In this document: piece by piece, positions 1 through 12,500 of the stretch
Position numbering within the stretch: the stretch's first letter is position 1
How the letters are laid out: each line of letters begins with the position of its first letter
Assembly (NCBI GenBank): GCA_037043015.1
Contig: CM073330.1
Location: 8,078,012 to 8,142,011, forward strand
Direction: 5' to 3'
From: Bryum argenteum
Lineage: Eukaryota > Streptophyta > Bryopsida > Bryales > Bryaceae
DNA: 64,000 nt
Notes under the pieces: generated by a model
Databases searched by the model: none
What the model was told of the DNA's origin: nothing
What the model saw: the letters and a program-made list of their open reading frames with translations, nothing else
Made by a program: the position numbers and the translations under genes

Positions 1-540
1 ATTTTACAAGCATATTTTTGAACTGTAGTTCAGAAGTATTTATGCATGCAAAATGGCATGTTTATTAATATCACACATGTACTCTGTAATATCAAGTAAT
101 TTTTGTAATATCACTAATATTTCCATATTATCACATTTTTATGGTTTTTGACCTTTGAACTTAGTCAAAGGGCAATTTTTCTTACCGTTCAAAAACATTG
201 TTGTTTTTGAAATGCGGTTAGAAATATTTATTCTATCATGTCAAAACTCGACAAAACCAAAATTATTTTTTTCAATTTACGTACCTAAAAAGCGCCATAT
301 TATCGATATAATGTCATTTTAACAAAATTGAGGATCAAGGTTTCGACATGAGAAAACAATCTTTTGACTGAAGGCCCGCAATCATAAGGCAAATTTCAAA
401 GTTTATGATTTCGCAGATTTTTCATCATACAACAACCAACTGTTTACAATTCTATGTCAGCCACATTTTTGTAGAGAAACCAAAATTGATAAGGAAATGA
501 TTGACAAGACTTTGTCAACCTTTTCAACTAGGATTGCATT
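1..540. repeat. AT-rich dispersed repeat, family A
   Basis: No gene is seen. The first about 330 bases align directly with 32515-32870: both contain the phrase ATTTATGCATGCAAAATGG, then a run of 'taatatcac' phrases, then 'gtcaaagggcaat'. A weaker third match lies at 26360-26480. The family is non-coding in all three copies and is probably an old transposon or retrotransposon fragment; its class is not recognised. Confidence 0.6.
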
Positions 541-779
541 GTTGGCCCAGATGTACCGGCTATAAAATACAAGACCTACAGTGAGCTCACATAGTTCCTC
601 CTTCTCTCGAAACAACAACAACAATTGCTGCTCAAGAATAATAAAGCTAAACCGCCTAGAGGGACCAACATAGTGGAGATATCAACAAGGAAGCCCAAGA
701 GAGGTTGAAAGTCTAATGAACAGAATTAAACTCCCAAGCTGAACAATAAGTTTTTAAACTCTTTACTCTCGCTCTTCTA

Positions 780-3700
780 ATAAGTTCGTTTCTCTCAAAT
801 GTTTCAAGTGTGGTAGAGACGGTCCGCTACAAAATGATTGCCAAACAAGTGAGTATAAAAAGTATGGTTGCCCGAGACATCTAATTCAGAAAGTAAATGT
901 AAATCCAATAAATGTAAAAGATATGACAAAATTGAACATAAGACTCATGCTGGGCCCGAGCATACACGGAGAAGTTGTATAAAAAATAACAAGAGCTTCG
1001 GAAGGTTTAGAGGAGTCACACTCCTTAGATGTCTCATCTCTTGATGGCATAGACCATGAGAACTATACAACCATAGTAGATTCTTTAAGCAATCATATCC
1101 AATCGGACACGTCCGATGAAGACATGGCTTTGCTTGATGGTGAATCAAATCTATTCAATCTTGAGTATTTTAAATTCCCGAGACATGATTCATAGATACA
1201 GAAGTCTGAATTCAACGCTTCGAGACGTGATTCTGAAACATAGCGCAGTTGTGAGCTTAGCACAGCCGGAAACAAAAGATGACCTTTCATGAGGGCCGAA
1301 CAAGAGTGAAGCTTCCCGAGGACGCCACCCTCATCTGCTCCAATGCCATATTTGTCCAAGAGGCACAACGAAGTCTGATCAGTTTTCGCGACCTCCGAGC
1401 ACATGGACTGCGATAAAGGACCGTGAGAAGGTTTTAAAGCTAGTGCAAGGAGACAAGTGCCTAGCTACTACATGCTGCGAAACTTACGGCCTCTATGAGA
1501 TTCCAATCTCTTATCTCAATACAGGTCAAAAAGACCATTCAACATATTCAGTGCCATACCTGACAAGGTTCAACTTTGGCATTTAAAGAAGAATCACCAA
1601 GAAGTAACCAAGTTCAAACAAATGATACATGTTTTAACAAATCACGAGGTCTGTCTAAGTGATGCCAACAAGCGTGTGCTCAATGAAAACTTATCCTTAA
1701 GCCTTCAAAGTAGAAAGTCTCAGCTCTCTTCACCACTCCACATACTTCAAGGGACATTTATGGTCCATCAATCCTCCATCTGGACCTTTCAGATACTTTC
1801 TCATTCATGTTGATGCTATTGGGGTCTATTTGAAGTATTGAGCACACAAAATATTGTCTTCTCAAAAATCCTAGCATCCTTCATAAGCTTCAAAACCTAC
1901 AACCCAGACTATCCACTCAGATTTTTACGCATGATAATGTACAAGAATCTAAGTCACATGCTTTTGAAGACTATTGTGAAGCCTTGACATTTCTATAAGT
2001 TATAATGACCGATATCAGCATTCTCAAAACAGCTAGGCTGAGGCTTTAATAAAGAAAATTCAACTCATAAGCCGATGTTTTTTTATTCATGCTTATTTAC
2101 CTTCATCATTTTGGTTACATGTTGTATTGCATGTTACTATTTGCTAAGATACAGACCTACTCTACTTCTTAAACATTCTCCTCTTTAAACTCTAACCGGT
2201 CAACCTTTTAGCCTTGCCTATTTTAGAGACTTTAGATGTCGTGTGTGGATCCCTGTTCGAGAGCCCCGCGTAAGACCAGAAGGTCTCTTCGCCAAAAAGG
2301 CATCTATGTAGGATTTGACTCCCCAAGTATAATCCTTTATGTTTCCCCAAGACGAGCGTCCTAGATAAGGTTCATTTCAGAATTCTCAATATAAAGAGGA
2401 GGTTGTCTCACCTCCCCGGATCCTTTTCAATCCTTCGTTTTGTGTGTTGGAAACCTTCACCATGAATCCGTACTCTATTATCAACTTTGCAAACTCAAGA
2501 GTTAGGAAACTTTTAGATAGACCTTCAAACCTTAGCTAAAAACTTCCACGTAGTTTCAATGATTCCTCTCAAATCACTTGGAACCACTTCTAGGAACTAG
2601 TCTGCCTACCATCAAAATCTTACCTAACCGAGATACTGCTCACTCTTTACTGCCCTAAGGCAAGAAATCAAGATTCACTATGTTCAATAATCAGCCCCTA
2701 GTCTTTGCTTCTTTTGTATCTAGCTTGGAGAAAGCTGCTAACTCCTTTAAATTGGAAGAAGCTAAGGTTAGTCCTAAGTGGCCCCGCTGGCTTGAATCTC
2801 TCAATGTAAAAGTATCCTTCTTTGCGGAAACATCAAAGTCTTTAGACCGCTTGTGACCATGTTGGACACCAAGTTGACCACAAGTTGATTTATATAAAGA
2901 AATGAAATGCTCAAAGACAAGTTCTTCGCGACAAGGTTCGTTTAGTATATCAAGGTTTTACTGAACGCCCAAGCATCAATTTCACATGCACTTATCCACA
3001 AGTCTTGGATTCTACTAGGGATGACAATCCAATTACATGTTGGAAATATAACCACTACATGTTATTACAACCTACTTATATGGTCCTTCAGACACTGAAC
3101 GTTACATTTTCTTTCTCAAACCATTACAGTTGACACATTTAACTTCTACTTGGGTCTCAAACTTTAATGTGCCTTGTACGGCTGGAAGCAAGCTGGTCGA
3201 ATGTGATACTCTCATCTACATTCTTTCTTGATACAACATAAATTCGAACATGGCTAGAATTTATCTTGTATTTTCATCTTTAGAGAGTCCTTTGGTTTTG
3301 TCATAGTTGCCATTTATGTTGATGATATTAATCTAGTGTATACCCCAACAACATGCAAGAAGATTGATAGATTACTAACCACCCGCTTCGTGATGAAGTT
3401 GTTGGGAATAACCTCCTATTGCCTTACTTACAGATTGTCCATCTTCTTGATGGAAGTATATTTTTTCATCAAACGGGTTATACAAGAAGATGTCGAAGAG
3501 ATTTAACATGGACAATGTCAGCCCTCTCTTAGCCCCAATGATTGGTAAAAGTAGCAATCAAAACCCTTAAATGGGGTATTGGCGTGCTATTAAGCATATT
3601 TACTTTGGAGTTCACTATCATCCGACATCATTGGTTACGCAGATGCTGGATAGAATTCTGATATCACCACAAGAAAGCTCCAAACTGGGTATATTTTTCT

Positions 3701-4020
3701 ATATAGTGATGCATGTATTTCTTAGAAAAGTGTAAAACAGACTGCGACAACAACCTCCACCAACCACTCGGAGTTGCTTTCATAAGGACACCCAAGAGGC
3801 TCTGTGGCTTCTCAATCTCCACACCTTATAGATAACCAACACATGCCTCAATACTCCTATCAATCCAACCATCCTATATAGGATAACGCAACATGTGTAG
3901 CGCAAGTAGATGTTGGATTCATCAAAAGCGATCGAGTGAAAAATTGATCCTCGGAAATTAGTGCTTTCACTAGCTCGAATAACTTGTTGCAGAGGTGCCA
4001 GGTGAAATTTATTACACTTA
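780..4020 (+). mobile_element. Decayed Ty1/copia LTR retrotransposon, internal region
   Basis: Pieces of gag-pol occur in the correct copia order but in broken frames with many stops. About 795-945 holds a degenerate gag zinc knuckle (CFKCGRDG and following Cys codons). About 1565-1640 resembles the gag-pre-integrase LWH motif. About 1750-2130 resembles the integrase core (PSGPFRYFLIHVDA, later SSFWLHVVLH). About 3170-3600 is reverse transcriptase, including ALYGWKQAGRMWY and the YVDD box at about 3318-3332. About 3640-3960 is RNase H (TGYIFLYSDACIS, then YEDNATCVAQ). I could not pair LTRs inside the window; 541-780 with TATAAAA at about 562 could be remains of the 5' LTR. The element is plainly dead. 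The order gag-IN-RT-RNaseH distinguishes copia from gypsy. Confidence 0.85.
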
Positions 4021-4029
4021 ATGAGGATA

Positions 4030-4580
4030 TTCTAGAAACTTGTTCAAGAATATGAACGCGCGTGAACAGGTTTCGGCTTGAAACGTTGGACGCAACATTC
4101 CATCACGTAGTCGCACAAGACTTAGGTTGCTTAACAAAACTTAAGGAAATTCCAATAGCATCGTATACTAACAATGAATATTTCACAACACTATTTAAAA
4201 ACACCTATCAATCCACTTTTAAAAATTCGAAGCAAATTGTAGAAGAATCCAAAAATCATGATTTCCCTTGCTCTAGCCTTCTTTTAATCTCCCATGCACA
4301 ACTTTTTTACGTTGTAACTTCTACACGAATTTCTCATGGTGAAATTTGAGCCATTATTGAGCACTCTCCTTTTCCTCCAAGTAACCAACTTGCCATAGTA
4401 AGATTATAATGAAAGATAATATGGTTCCATACTGGATCTTGTAGTTTCATTGTAGATCTTGCAGAGTCTGTAATGGAATTTTTGTGCAAGACTGGAGTAC
4501 AGAGTGTGGAAGTAGATCCGCTTGATTGAAATCGGAGGAACATGTCATTGTTTCTAGAAATTCTTCATCCTCATATGTAA

Positions 4581-4631
<51 letters not shown>

Positions 4632-7600
4632 GAATATCGAACATAAGGTCATACAAAGAGGGTAACCCATTTCTTTCCTTTACTATCCAATTAGTATAAA
4701 TTTGTGGTCTCTATTTTAGTGAAGGCAACTTTGATGGAGGGTTTTTAGATATGAAGCATGTTTTACCATTGCAAGCGAATCATGTGAAATAAAAAATAAT
4801 TTTTCAAGAATTTTCTCGACACAAGTATCATACTAATATTGAGTCTAATAACTTTCTCGATTGAAGCTTATTATTGGAATAGTATTGGTATTAAATCTGC
4901 AATAATGTTTTTCCAATACAGAAGACTCATAATATATACCGTTTCTAAGTTGTATATATTTCATTCACCAAAAGGTTTTGTAGTTCGGAGTGTTAGTCAT
5001 TTCACAATGTGAGAAAATATGGCCTTCATTTTAGTGCAAGCAGTTTGGATTTAAATGTTTTTTTTGTTTGGTGATTTTGGGACAGTTTTCACCATTCCAA
5101 AGCTATTATTTGACACATGAGATTTTTCTCATGACTTTCTTTTGGTACAAGGGTAATTAAGTGAGGGAGGTAAAGAGTTCTAGTTGAAGGGTTTTTATTG
5201 TTATAATAGCTTTTGTCGTCTGCTACATATATATGCTATTTGACTCAAGTATATTTGTATCCCTACATTTTTGTCACAAAATCTTATGATACAATACATA
5301 TTGTCACAAAATTTGATATGTGCATATTCCAATGTATGTATGTATTCCAATGTATTCTCAAGGGCTAATTTTTTTATCCAATCTTTAATAAGAAGAATAT
5401 TCATAGAAGAGTAAAAATTATACTTGTTGAAGTTCATACAACAAATTGCTTGTCTGAGGGTCTTAAGGCCGCTTCACACTAGATGTGAGAAGCCACGAGA
5501 AAAAAGAATATGAATCGGTAGGAGGTCTTTGGAATGAGGAACCAAAGAAATGAGGCTCCTAGCTTACAAATTTAAGTTCAAGGGATAAGAGGAGAAAAGA
5601 ATGACACAAACCATACAATCTGAAGTTAGCAACAACTTCGTTTGATATTTCAACTTATCTTTTTGATGCGTAAGATTTGAGTTTCTTTTGCAATGTTCAC
5701 ATGTGTTCAATAAATTGAATTTTTCTTATAATACAAGTGTTCAAGAGTGAAAAGTAGAGATTTTGTTAAATATGCACATGTTTCAAGCAAACTTTTGTTT
5801 TTCAAAGATTTCTTTCTTTGGTTTGAGAAACTCTTTTTTATTTGAGGAGCTTTGCCGAAAATTATGTATCATAAATGTATAATGTACTAATAAATGTAAG
5901 GCGCAGGTGCACCTAAATACAAACCCTCGAATCAAAAAAATAAAAATAAATAGTGAACAAGGAAAAGAAAATTAGAAAAAGTGCATGAAATGTAAACCAA
6001 GGGCAAGGCACCTAAAACCAACCATTTAAGAGAATCCCTACCAAAAGGGGAGGTGTAGCACCGGAGGTGATTTTTCCTTCACAGAGAATTAACCCCTAAA
6101 AATCCAAGCGTTTCCTTGACCTCGAGAACCAAAAACTCATTTTTCACCTTCGTTGGAAAATGGGGAAATGGAGAAACTTTTTTTTTTCTGGTTTTAGACT
6201 TTGAACCGTAAGATCTTGTACCTAACTTGTATACGAAGCACTGGTCAAATTTTCAACCATTGGATGTTTGTCATTTGTGAGATTGTAACAATCAAAGTTT
6301 GCCCAACACTTTCTTTTGCCGCTGCGTGAGAGGCATTGTCTAAATGGTGCCAAGGGCAACTTGATGATTGTTACTCCAAACATTTTTTCCGTCATTTTTT
6401 TTCATGTAGGTAATCAAGTTGGGTACGCTCATGCAAAATTTTAGAGACCAATTCCACTTTTTGACCTTAATGTGAATTATTTTATGAAAGAAGGTCTAAA
6501 AACAACAACAAGCACCACATATGATATATTTAGTTTGAGAAAAATTTGGACGGTGAGTAGGTGCATTTATAAGAATGTGAATATTGAATAAAAAAATCTT
6601 GGAAAAAATCCAAAAGCTCATATTTTGGCAATTTCTGAAAGAAAAAATTGTAAAATTATTATAAATTGTGAAGATTGTTTTTGAAAGTTTTGGAGGGTGC
6701 CCTTGTAAAATTGTTAAACTTTTTAACTTTGGACACTTTGGAATTTGAATAGTAATCTGGTAACGAAAATATTTTCAAAACAAGAATACTTCAAAAAAAT
6801 ATATTTTAAACTGCCCGCTTTGGACTTGAAACCTAAAATTTCTAGGTGAAGGTTATAAAATTAAAATTTGGCTTTGCATATTTTACCACACACACATAAC
6901 AGTATGGGGAGCACCCAATAAAAATCTTAGGCAAAAAAAAATCAATTTAACTTCTTAAAATGAGCTGCCTGAAATCTCAGAAAAACCAAATTGGTTTTCC
7001 TGTATTTTTAGGGGTTAAATGTTACAAGGAATACAACTCCAATGTTTATGTTACTCCAATATGTAGATTATAGTGAATTTTCAAAGCTAAAATATCAATA
7101 ATACACTTAGCCGATATGTATGTTCACATAGAAGTGATAATTAAGAAGCTAACATTTAGGTATTTAATTCATTTATTTTTTTAAACCAATAAGTGCATTA
7201 TATCAATTGAGAGACATACTATCATGAACCTAAGTGACATGGCTACTTGGTGGGGAGATTTTCTGTGAGCGGATTTGAGACACTCTTCTGCTTGGTTATG
7301 GGTGTCTCAATGTTAGTAAACATCTGAACTTCATGAAGAAATAGTAACAAAAGGATGTAATATGCAGAGATAGATAGATATATAAGAACTCCAATCTCCA
7401 ATAAGAGATTGGCGTGAATACAACGTCTCTTTGTAATGTCTTTACCTCAATGGCCACAAGACAAAGAGGAAACAGAACAAAGATGTAATATGCACAATAG
7501 CTGAGAATGGTGTTAAGCTCACATTTTTTAGCATCATTATGAACAGTTTCATGTAGTACCAACAAAAACTAATGACATGATGCAAAAGCTATAAGCTTCG

Positions 7601-8840
7601 GTCCCTATGATTGTCATCTAAATAATAAAATGAAGAATGATCCGAATAAATATTAAAAAATATTGAAATGTTTGGAACTTCTTAGACATGTAGTAAGTAC
7701 ACGAGCATATTTACATATGTCAATATTTCAAATGTGAGTTGTATTGGTGCTTACGATTTCTTGTGGTATTGTCGTCAATGATATATAGTCATGGCTACAT
7801 TGGAAGGGGTGATAGCAAACGGTTTGTGAAGATTGCTAACGACAAGAACAACGTGAAGATTGACATTGAGGATTGAATGTAACGTTAAGTATTACTTAAT
7901 ATAGTGATTATCAAACAAATCAAACCTTACAACTGGTAGCTTGTCTCACAAAATCTCGTACATTTTCAAGATCTCTCCTTACCAATTCTAGAATAACAAT
8001 AGTAGTATTACCTACAAGATGTGTAACAATAGCACTTGTATGCTCCCCATTCAATTTACCAACAACATTTTTACTGAAAAACCTACAACAATGTTCTCTA
8101 ACTTCATGTATATACCGACAATATTTTAAGTATGGTTGCAAAGAAATTTTTAAAAAAAAATTAAAAAAATTAAATATATATATATTTATATATATTTATT
8201 GGCAACCTTTGCATATTACTCGCACTTTCCTAACTTTATCATGGCTTTTCAATTTTACATACTCATATTGTTAATGCATCTTATTGTCTCATTACCTCAT
8301 TTTATGGTTTTGTGTATTTACATGCTATTCAATTTTTTATTCATAATTCATGCATCATTCCTCTCACCAACTTGGAGCCTCTTGGGCTGCATTAGTTGAT
8401 TTTGACTTAAGACGTGTTTTTGATGTGCTACAAGGTGATGCTAATACGAAGCAAAAACGTTTTATAAGAACAACTTTCATTTATACGTTATGCTATTCTA
8501 CATATGCTATTCTTTTGTTAAAACGTAAGTTATAAACGTTACACAACCATTCTCGAATGAAATTTCTCGTGTTAATGGGGAACATTTGATATAAAACTTT
8601 GAAACGTTATCACACAAAATACATGGAAAAGGTTAAAAGTTACTTCTTGAAGAAGAAGAGACCTTTCCAATCGCTCCCCATTCCCACGAAAATCATCCAA
8701 ACACTGAATATTCATCGCTATACCACCGCATTCATTCAAATTACGCAAATTCATCCAGATACCCCAAATACTGCGCATCATTGTAAAAGCGACTTTATTC
8801 GCCATGATTCCCTGTTCATCCATACCGCCCTCACATTCAT
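4030..8840. other. Intergenic AT-rich DNA with repeat fragments
   Basis: No supported gene. It contains a (TA)n microsatellite, a family-R1 repeat at about 6060-6600 (also at 20800-21000 and 31730-32250, shorter at 42840-42930), a segment at 5460-5500 resembling the terminal repeat of the 17.6-kb Harbinger-like element, and a fragment at 7370-7470 resembling the repeat at 34740-34830. The open frames here are short, AT-rich and without recognisable motifs. Confidence 0.5.
4582..4629. repeat. (TA)n microsatellite
   Basis: About 24 uninterrupted TA dinucleotides, preceded by 'gtaag'. It produces an artificial Tyr/Ile-repeat open frame on the minus strand. Confidence 0.97.
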
Positions 8841-9553
8841 CCAAATGGGGGAGACCGCATTCAAACGTCCATTAATGGCCACCTCCCCGAACGAGGCAGA
8901 GAGTGAGACTTCCTAGCGCGAAATGCCATTACCAGAGGACACGGCGAGGTTTGAATCGAATTTTCATGTTGGTGCAAGGTGTTTGAAGCTGCCATTCCTA
9001 TGCGCAACCAATTTTCGACGATTCCGCGGCTGAAGCGCAAGCGCACCTGGAAGTATTTGCAATGTTTTCGCTATTAGCAGCAGCATTCGGATTGATTTCA
9101 ATCTCCAGAGCTTTCAGGTATTGCCCTGCCGCCATTTCTCCTCTGTATCCTTTCCTTGCACCCTTTGCCTTCCTCCGCACTTTATTTCGCGCCCTTGGTC
9201 CGTTTTTCAGACTCCTGCGTCCGCGAGCTCGATTAGCTTGTTGGAGACTTGCTAGGTCTGCATCGTTAGATTTAATGAGGATATTTTTACGTTTTATGAA
9301 GAATTTTGTTACAATGTAAGCTCCTATTTGTTAGGGATAACCAGAACTCGTTCTTATGATGAACGCGTTTTGAGGTAGTGTGATGGCTGTTTGAAGTGCT
9401 CTGTGAACTAATTTATGAAATCCCTGAGCTAACCGATAACAGTCCGTCACAAATTGGAGTGGTTGTTGCAAAATTTTACTTCATGAAGGAGTTTCTTCTC
9501 TTCTTCAGCTTCCTCTGTGGAACATAATGCATTGGAGTTTTTTGGTGCAGAAA
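8840..9553 (+). promoter_or_regulatory. Putative 5' region of the EDM2-like gene
   Basis: The base composition becomes more GC-rich here than in the flanking DNA, as expected for a promoter or 5' leader. The phrase 'ttttttggtgcag' ends at 9550, just before the ATG at 9554. The second gene copy has 'ttttttggtgtag' in the same place (before 29205), so this is probably the 3' end of an intron in the 5' UTR. The first exon and transcription start are not fixed. Confidence 0.4.
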
Positions 9554-12500
9554 ATGAGGTTAGAAAACAGCCTCGATAATTTCGTATTGAAGAATGTCAG
9601 AGGAGGCTTCGTCAATCTCTTGGACTTGCCTATCATTAAGTATCCAGACAGACAGAAGATGGAGACAAAGAAAATCATTGCGCAAGGTCTCTTCAACGGA
9701 AAAACACATACACCGCCTTTCATACCGGACTGCTGGGATTTGAGGATTTCGTCACATGGAAAACCGAGATTCTTGCTCCGCACAAGGGGCGGTCAATGGT
9801 GAGCTTAATCAGTATAGTATACTGTTATCAGTAATCACTCGTTATCTACACGATTCATTACTGAGGTTTACCTTTATACCGTTAATCATTGTGCGATATA
9901 ATCTAATTCGGTAGTGATTTCATCATTGTGGTGGTAGGATGGAGCTACGGAATCCAGCTCCTGAGTACTTGGAGACCATGAAAGTGGTCACGGTGGCAGC
10001 TTATTTCTTGACGATAGCTAAGCAGAAATTTAATGTAGCTGATGTGTGGCGAGGTGATGTGTGGCGATACATTTGGGAGGAATGTAGGTAAGTGTTACGC
10101 TTATTCACTCGTTATTTGCAAGATTCATCACTGAGGTTTCAGAGATATTGCTACTTTTCATGTTTAGGGTTTAGGGTTTAGGTTATGGGTCATGTTGCCA
10201 AGGTACCGAGTTGAGGCTCAAGTAGAGGGTGTGCAAGTTAACTCTTTCAAGTATTTATGAGAATGATATAGTTAGTGTGGATTGGTGTTTGATTGCAGTG
10301 GATTTGAGGTAAAGCCAGACGCAGAAGATTTAGAAAAGTCTTCTCAACTTATCAGGTCGATCGTGCTCAATGACGTCGAATTGCAACATTCGTGTGTGAG
10401 TATCGACTTCATATATCTGAGAGATTCCCATGCTCTCCCGTAGTGAATTGTCCACAGACCCGCGAGGTCTCATTCACTTCATTCTTGTATCATACATATG
10501 CACTTGCTTAGATTTCTCCATCAGAATTCAGAATTTGTACCTCTGAGGTATTCTAACGGTTTTCTTGGAGATATTCATTTTTCGTCTCGAACTTCCTTGG
10601 AGGGCTGCTATTCACATGTTTTTTAAAAACTATCCAATGTCGAGAATAAAATAGTTGTGGCATATGTGAGATGTCTTCATATTGTCGTATTGTCGTATCC
10701 TGCAAGCACCACATAAGATATGTAACATACGGTTGATCATAAACCGGTATGTGTTGTTGCTCGTCACACTGTGCTGCTAAACAATGGATGTCTATCAATT
10801 CTCAAGTAGTCTCTGGTAAATATTAGTTAGTGGATGCAAATGACTCCGGCTAACTATGTGAAGCAGTATATTGATTTGATAGTACTAGGAATGTCTCAAG
10901 CTTAGAGTTATCTCAGAAAGGGTTAACGATTATCAACCTTTGAGTCAACTTAGGAAAATTTGTTGACTCTAAATTTTTGTTGTTTGTTACAGATATTAGC
11001 AGAATTTTTCCCGGCTCTGAGTTATAAGAAAATACAACAAGAAGTCCCTCAGGTAGGTAGAGGAATTCCAATCAGGAGTTCGTGGTGTTGCAGCAAGTGT
11101 GTGCACCTTTGGTTGTTCTTAGTTGTACAGGAATGGTTTAGATATTCATAGATTTGGAGCATGTGCCAACAAAGGATCTTTGGTGACATGGTACATCTGT
11201 CATCGTGCAGAACCAAAATCCTGCAGAGCTTGTGAGTAGACGAAACAAAGAGTCTTGGCGGGCACATGACTAAGAGTTTACTTTCTTCTTATGCTGTTAT
11301 GAGTTAGGGCTTTTGAAATTTCCGAGAAGTTCTACGAATACTGAATGACGTGACGCTTCAGGAAAATGTTCACACGAGAAATGTGCTGCCAGTAAATCAG
11401 GGGAGATTGCGTGTTTCAGAGCCGGTCGAGCCGAAATTGGTCTATAATCCTCCCAGTGTAAGAGTGACCCCTCCCGAAGGTGGTGTGACCCCTTTAGCAC
11501 CGAGCGAATTTAGTTTAGAGCATACTTGGCTCGTCTTGCTCAACTCCATGAGACAGGCTACTCTGGGTCCACCTCCAGCGGACTACCCAGCTCGGATTGC
11601 TCCAGTCACCTCTCCAGAGGCCCCCGGGTCAAGCAACCAACCTCCGATTGCTCCAGTCACCCCTCCAGAGGCCCCGGAGTCAAGCAGCCAAACTCCGATT
11701 GCTCCAACAACCCCTCCAGAGGACCCCGAGTCAAGTAGTGTCAAGGAAGCTAATAAAAATCCAATTGCTGCAGTCACCCTTCCAGAAGGTGAAGCGAGTT
11801 CTCCACACGGACGCAAAGACGAACGGCTTGGAAGAAGCTCGTTGTCCATGCGTGAGTTGCTTGTAGCTACTGCCTTCGCAAGAGAGGCTACTCTAGCCGA
11901 GGATTCTTCGGCTGTACCTTCCAGACTGAAGCCCACGCCTGATTCGGCCACTCCTGCTCCTCGTCCATTGGACCTACTAGTCGAAGTTTCGGAGAGAGAA
12001 CATCTAGGAGTTTCAGGTTCAGGTAAGAAAACTCAGAACAGAGCTGTATGCTTCATTGAGTAATATATACTTTAACATCATGAAGGCTCTTTTTCTTACT
12101 TTTACAATGAATTTTTCCATGATAGTTAGTAGCTTCTATCCTTCTCCTTCACTCAATGTTCAATAAAAATTATGATATATCTATCAGATTTATTTTTTCT
12201 CTGTTCATGTCATTGTCTTCAAATTTGTATAAATTGCTTGCATAGTGAACACGCAAATAAATTTTCTGCACTTTAGATATAAAGTTTTGACCCGTTGGGT
12301 ATTTCTCACTTGTCATTGTTGGTGACAAAGGTAAAGGTATTGCTGTAGAAGACCGTGTGGTAGTACACGGAGAGGTAGAAGATCGTGCGGGAGAAGTTGG
12401 TGCTGTAGAAGGCAGTGCTGTACGAGACAAAGGCAAAGGCATTGCTGTAGACTACCGAGAGGTAGAAGATCGTGTGGGAGAAGTTCGTGCGGTGGAATCC

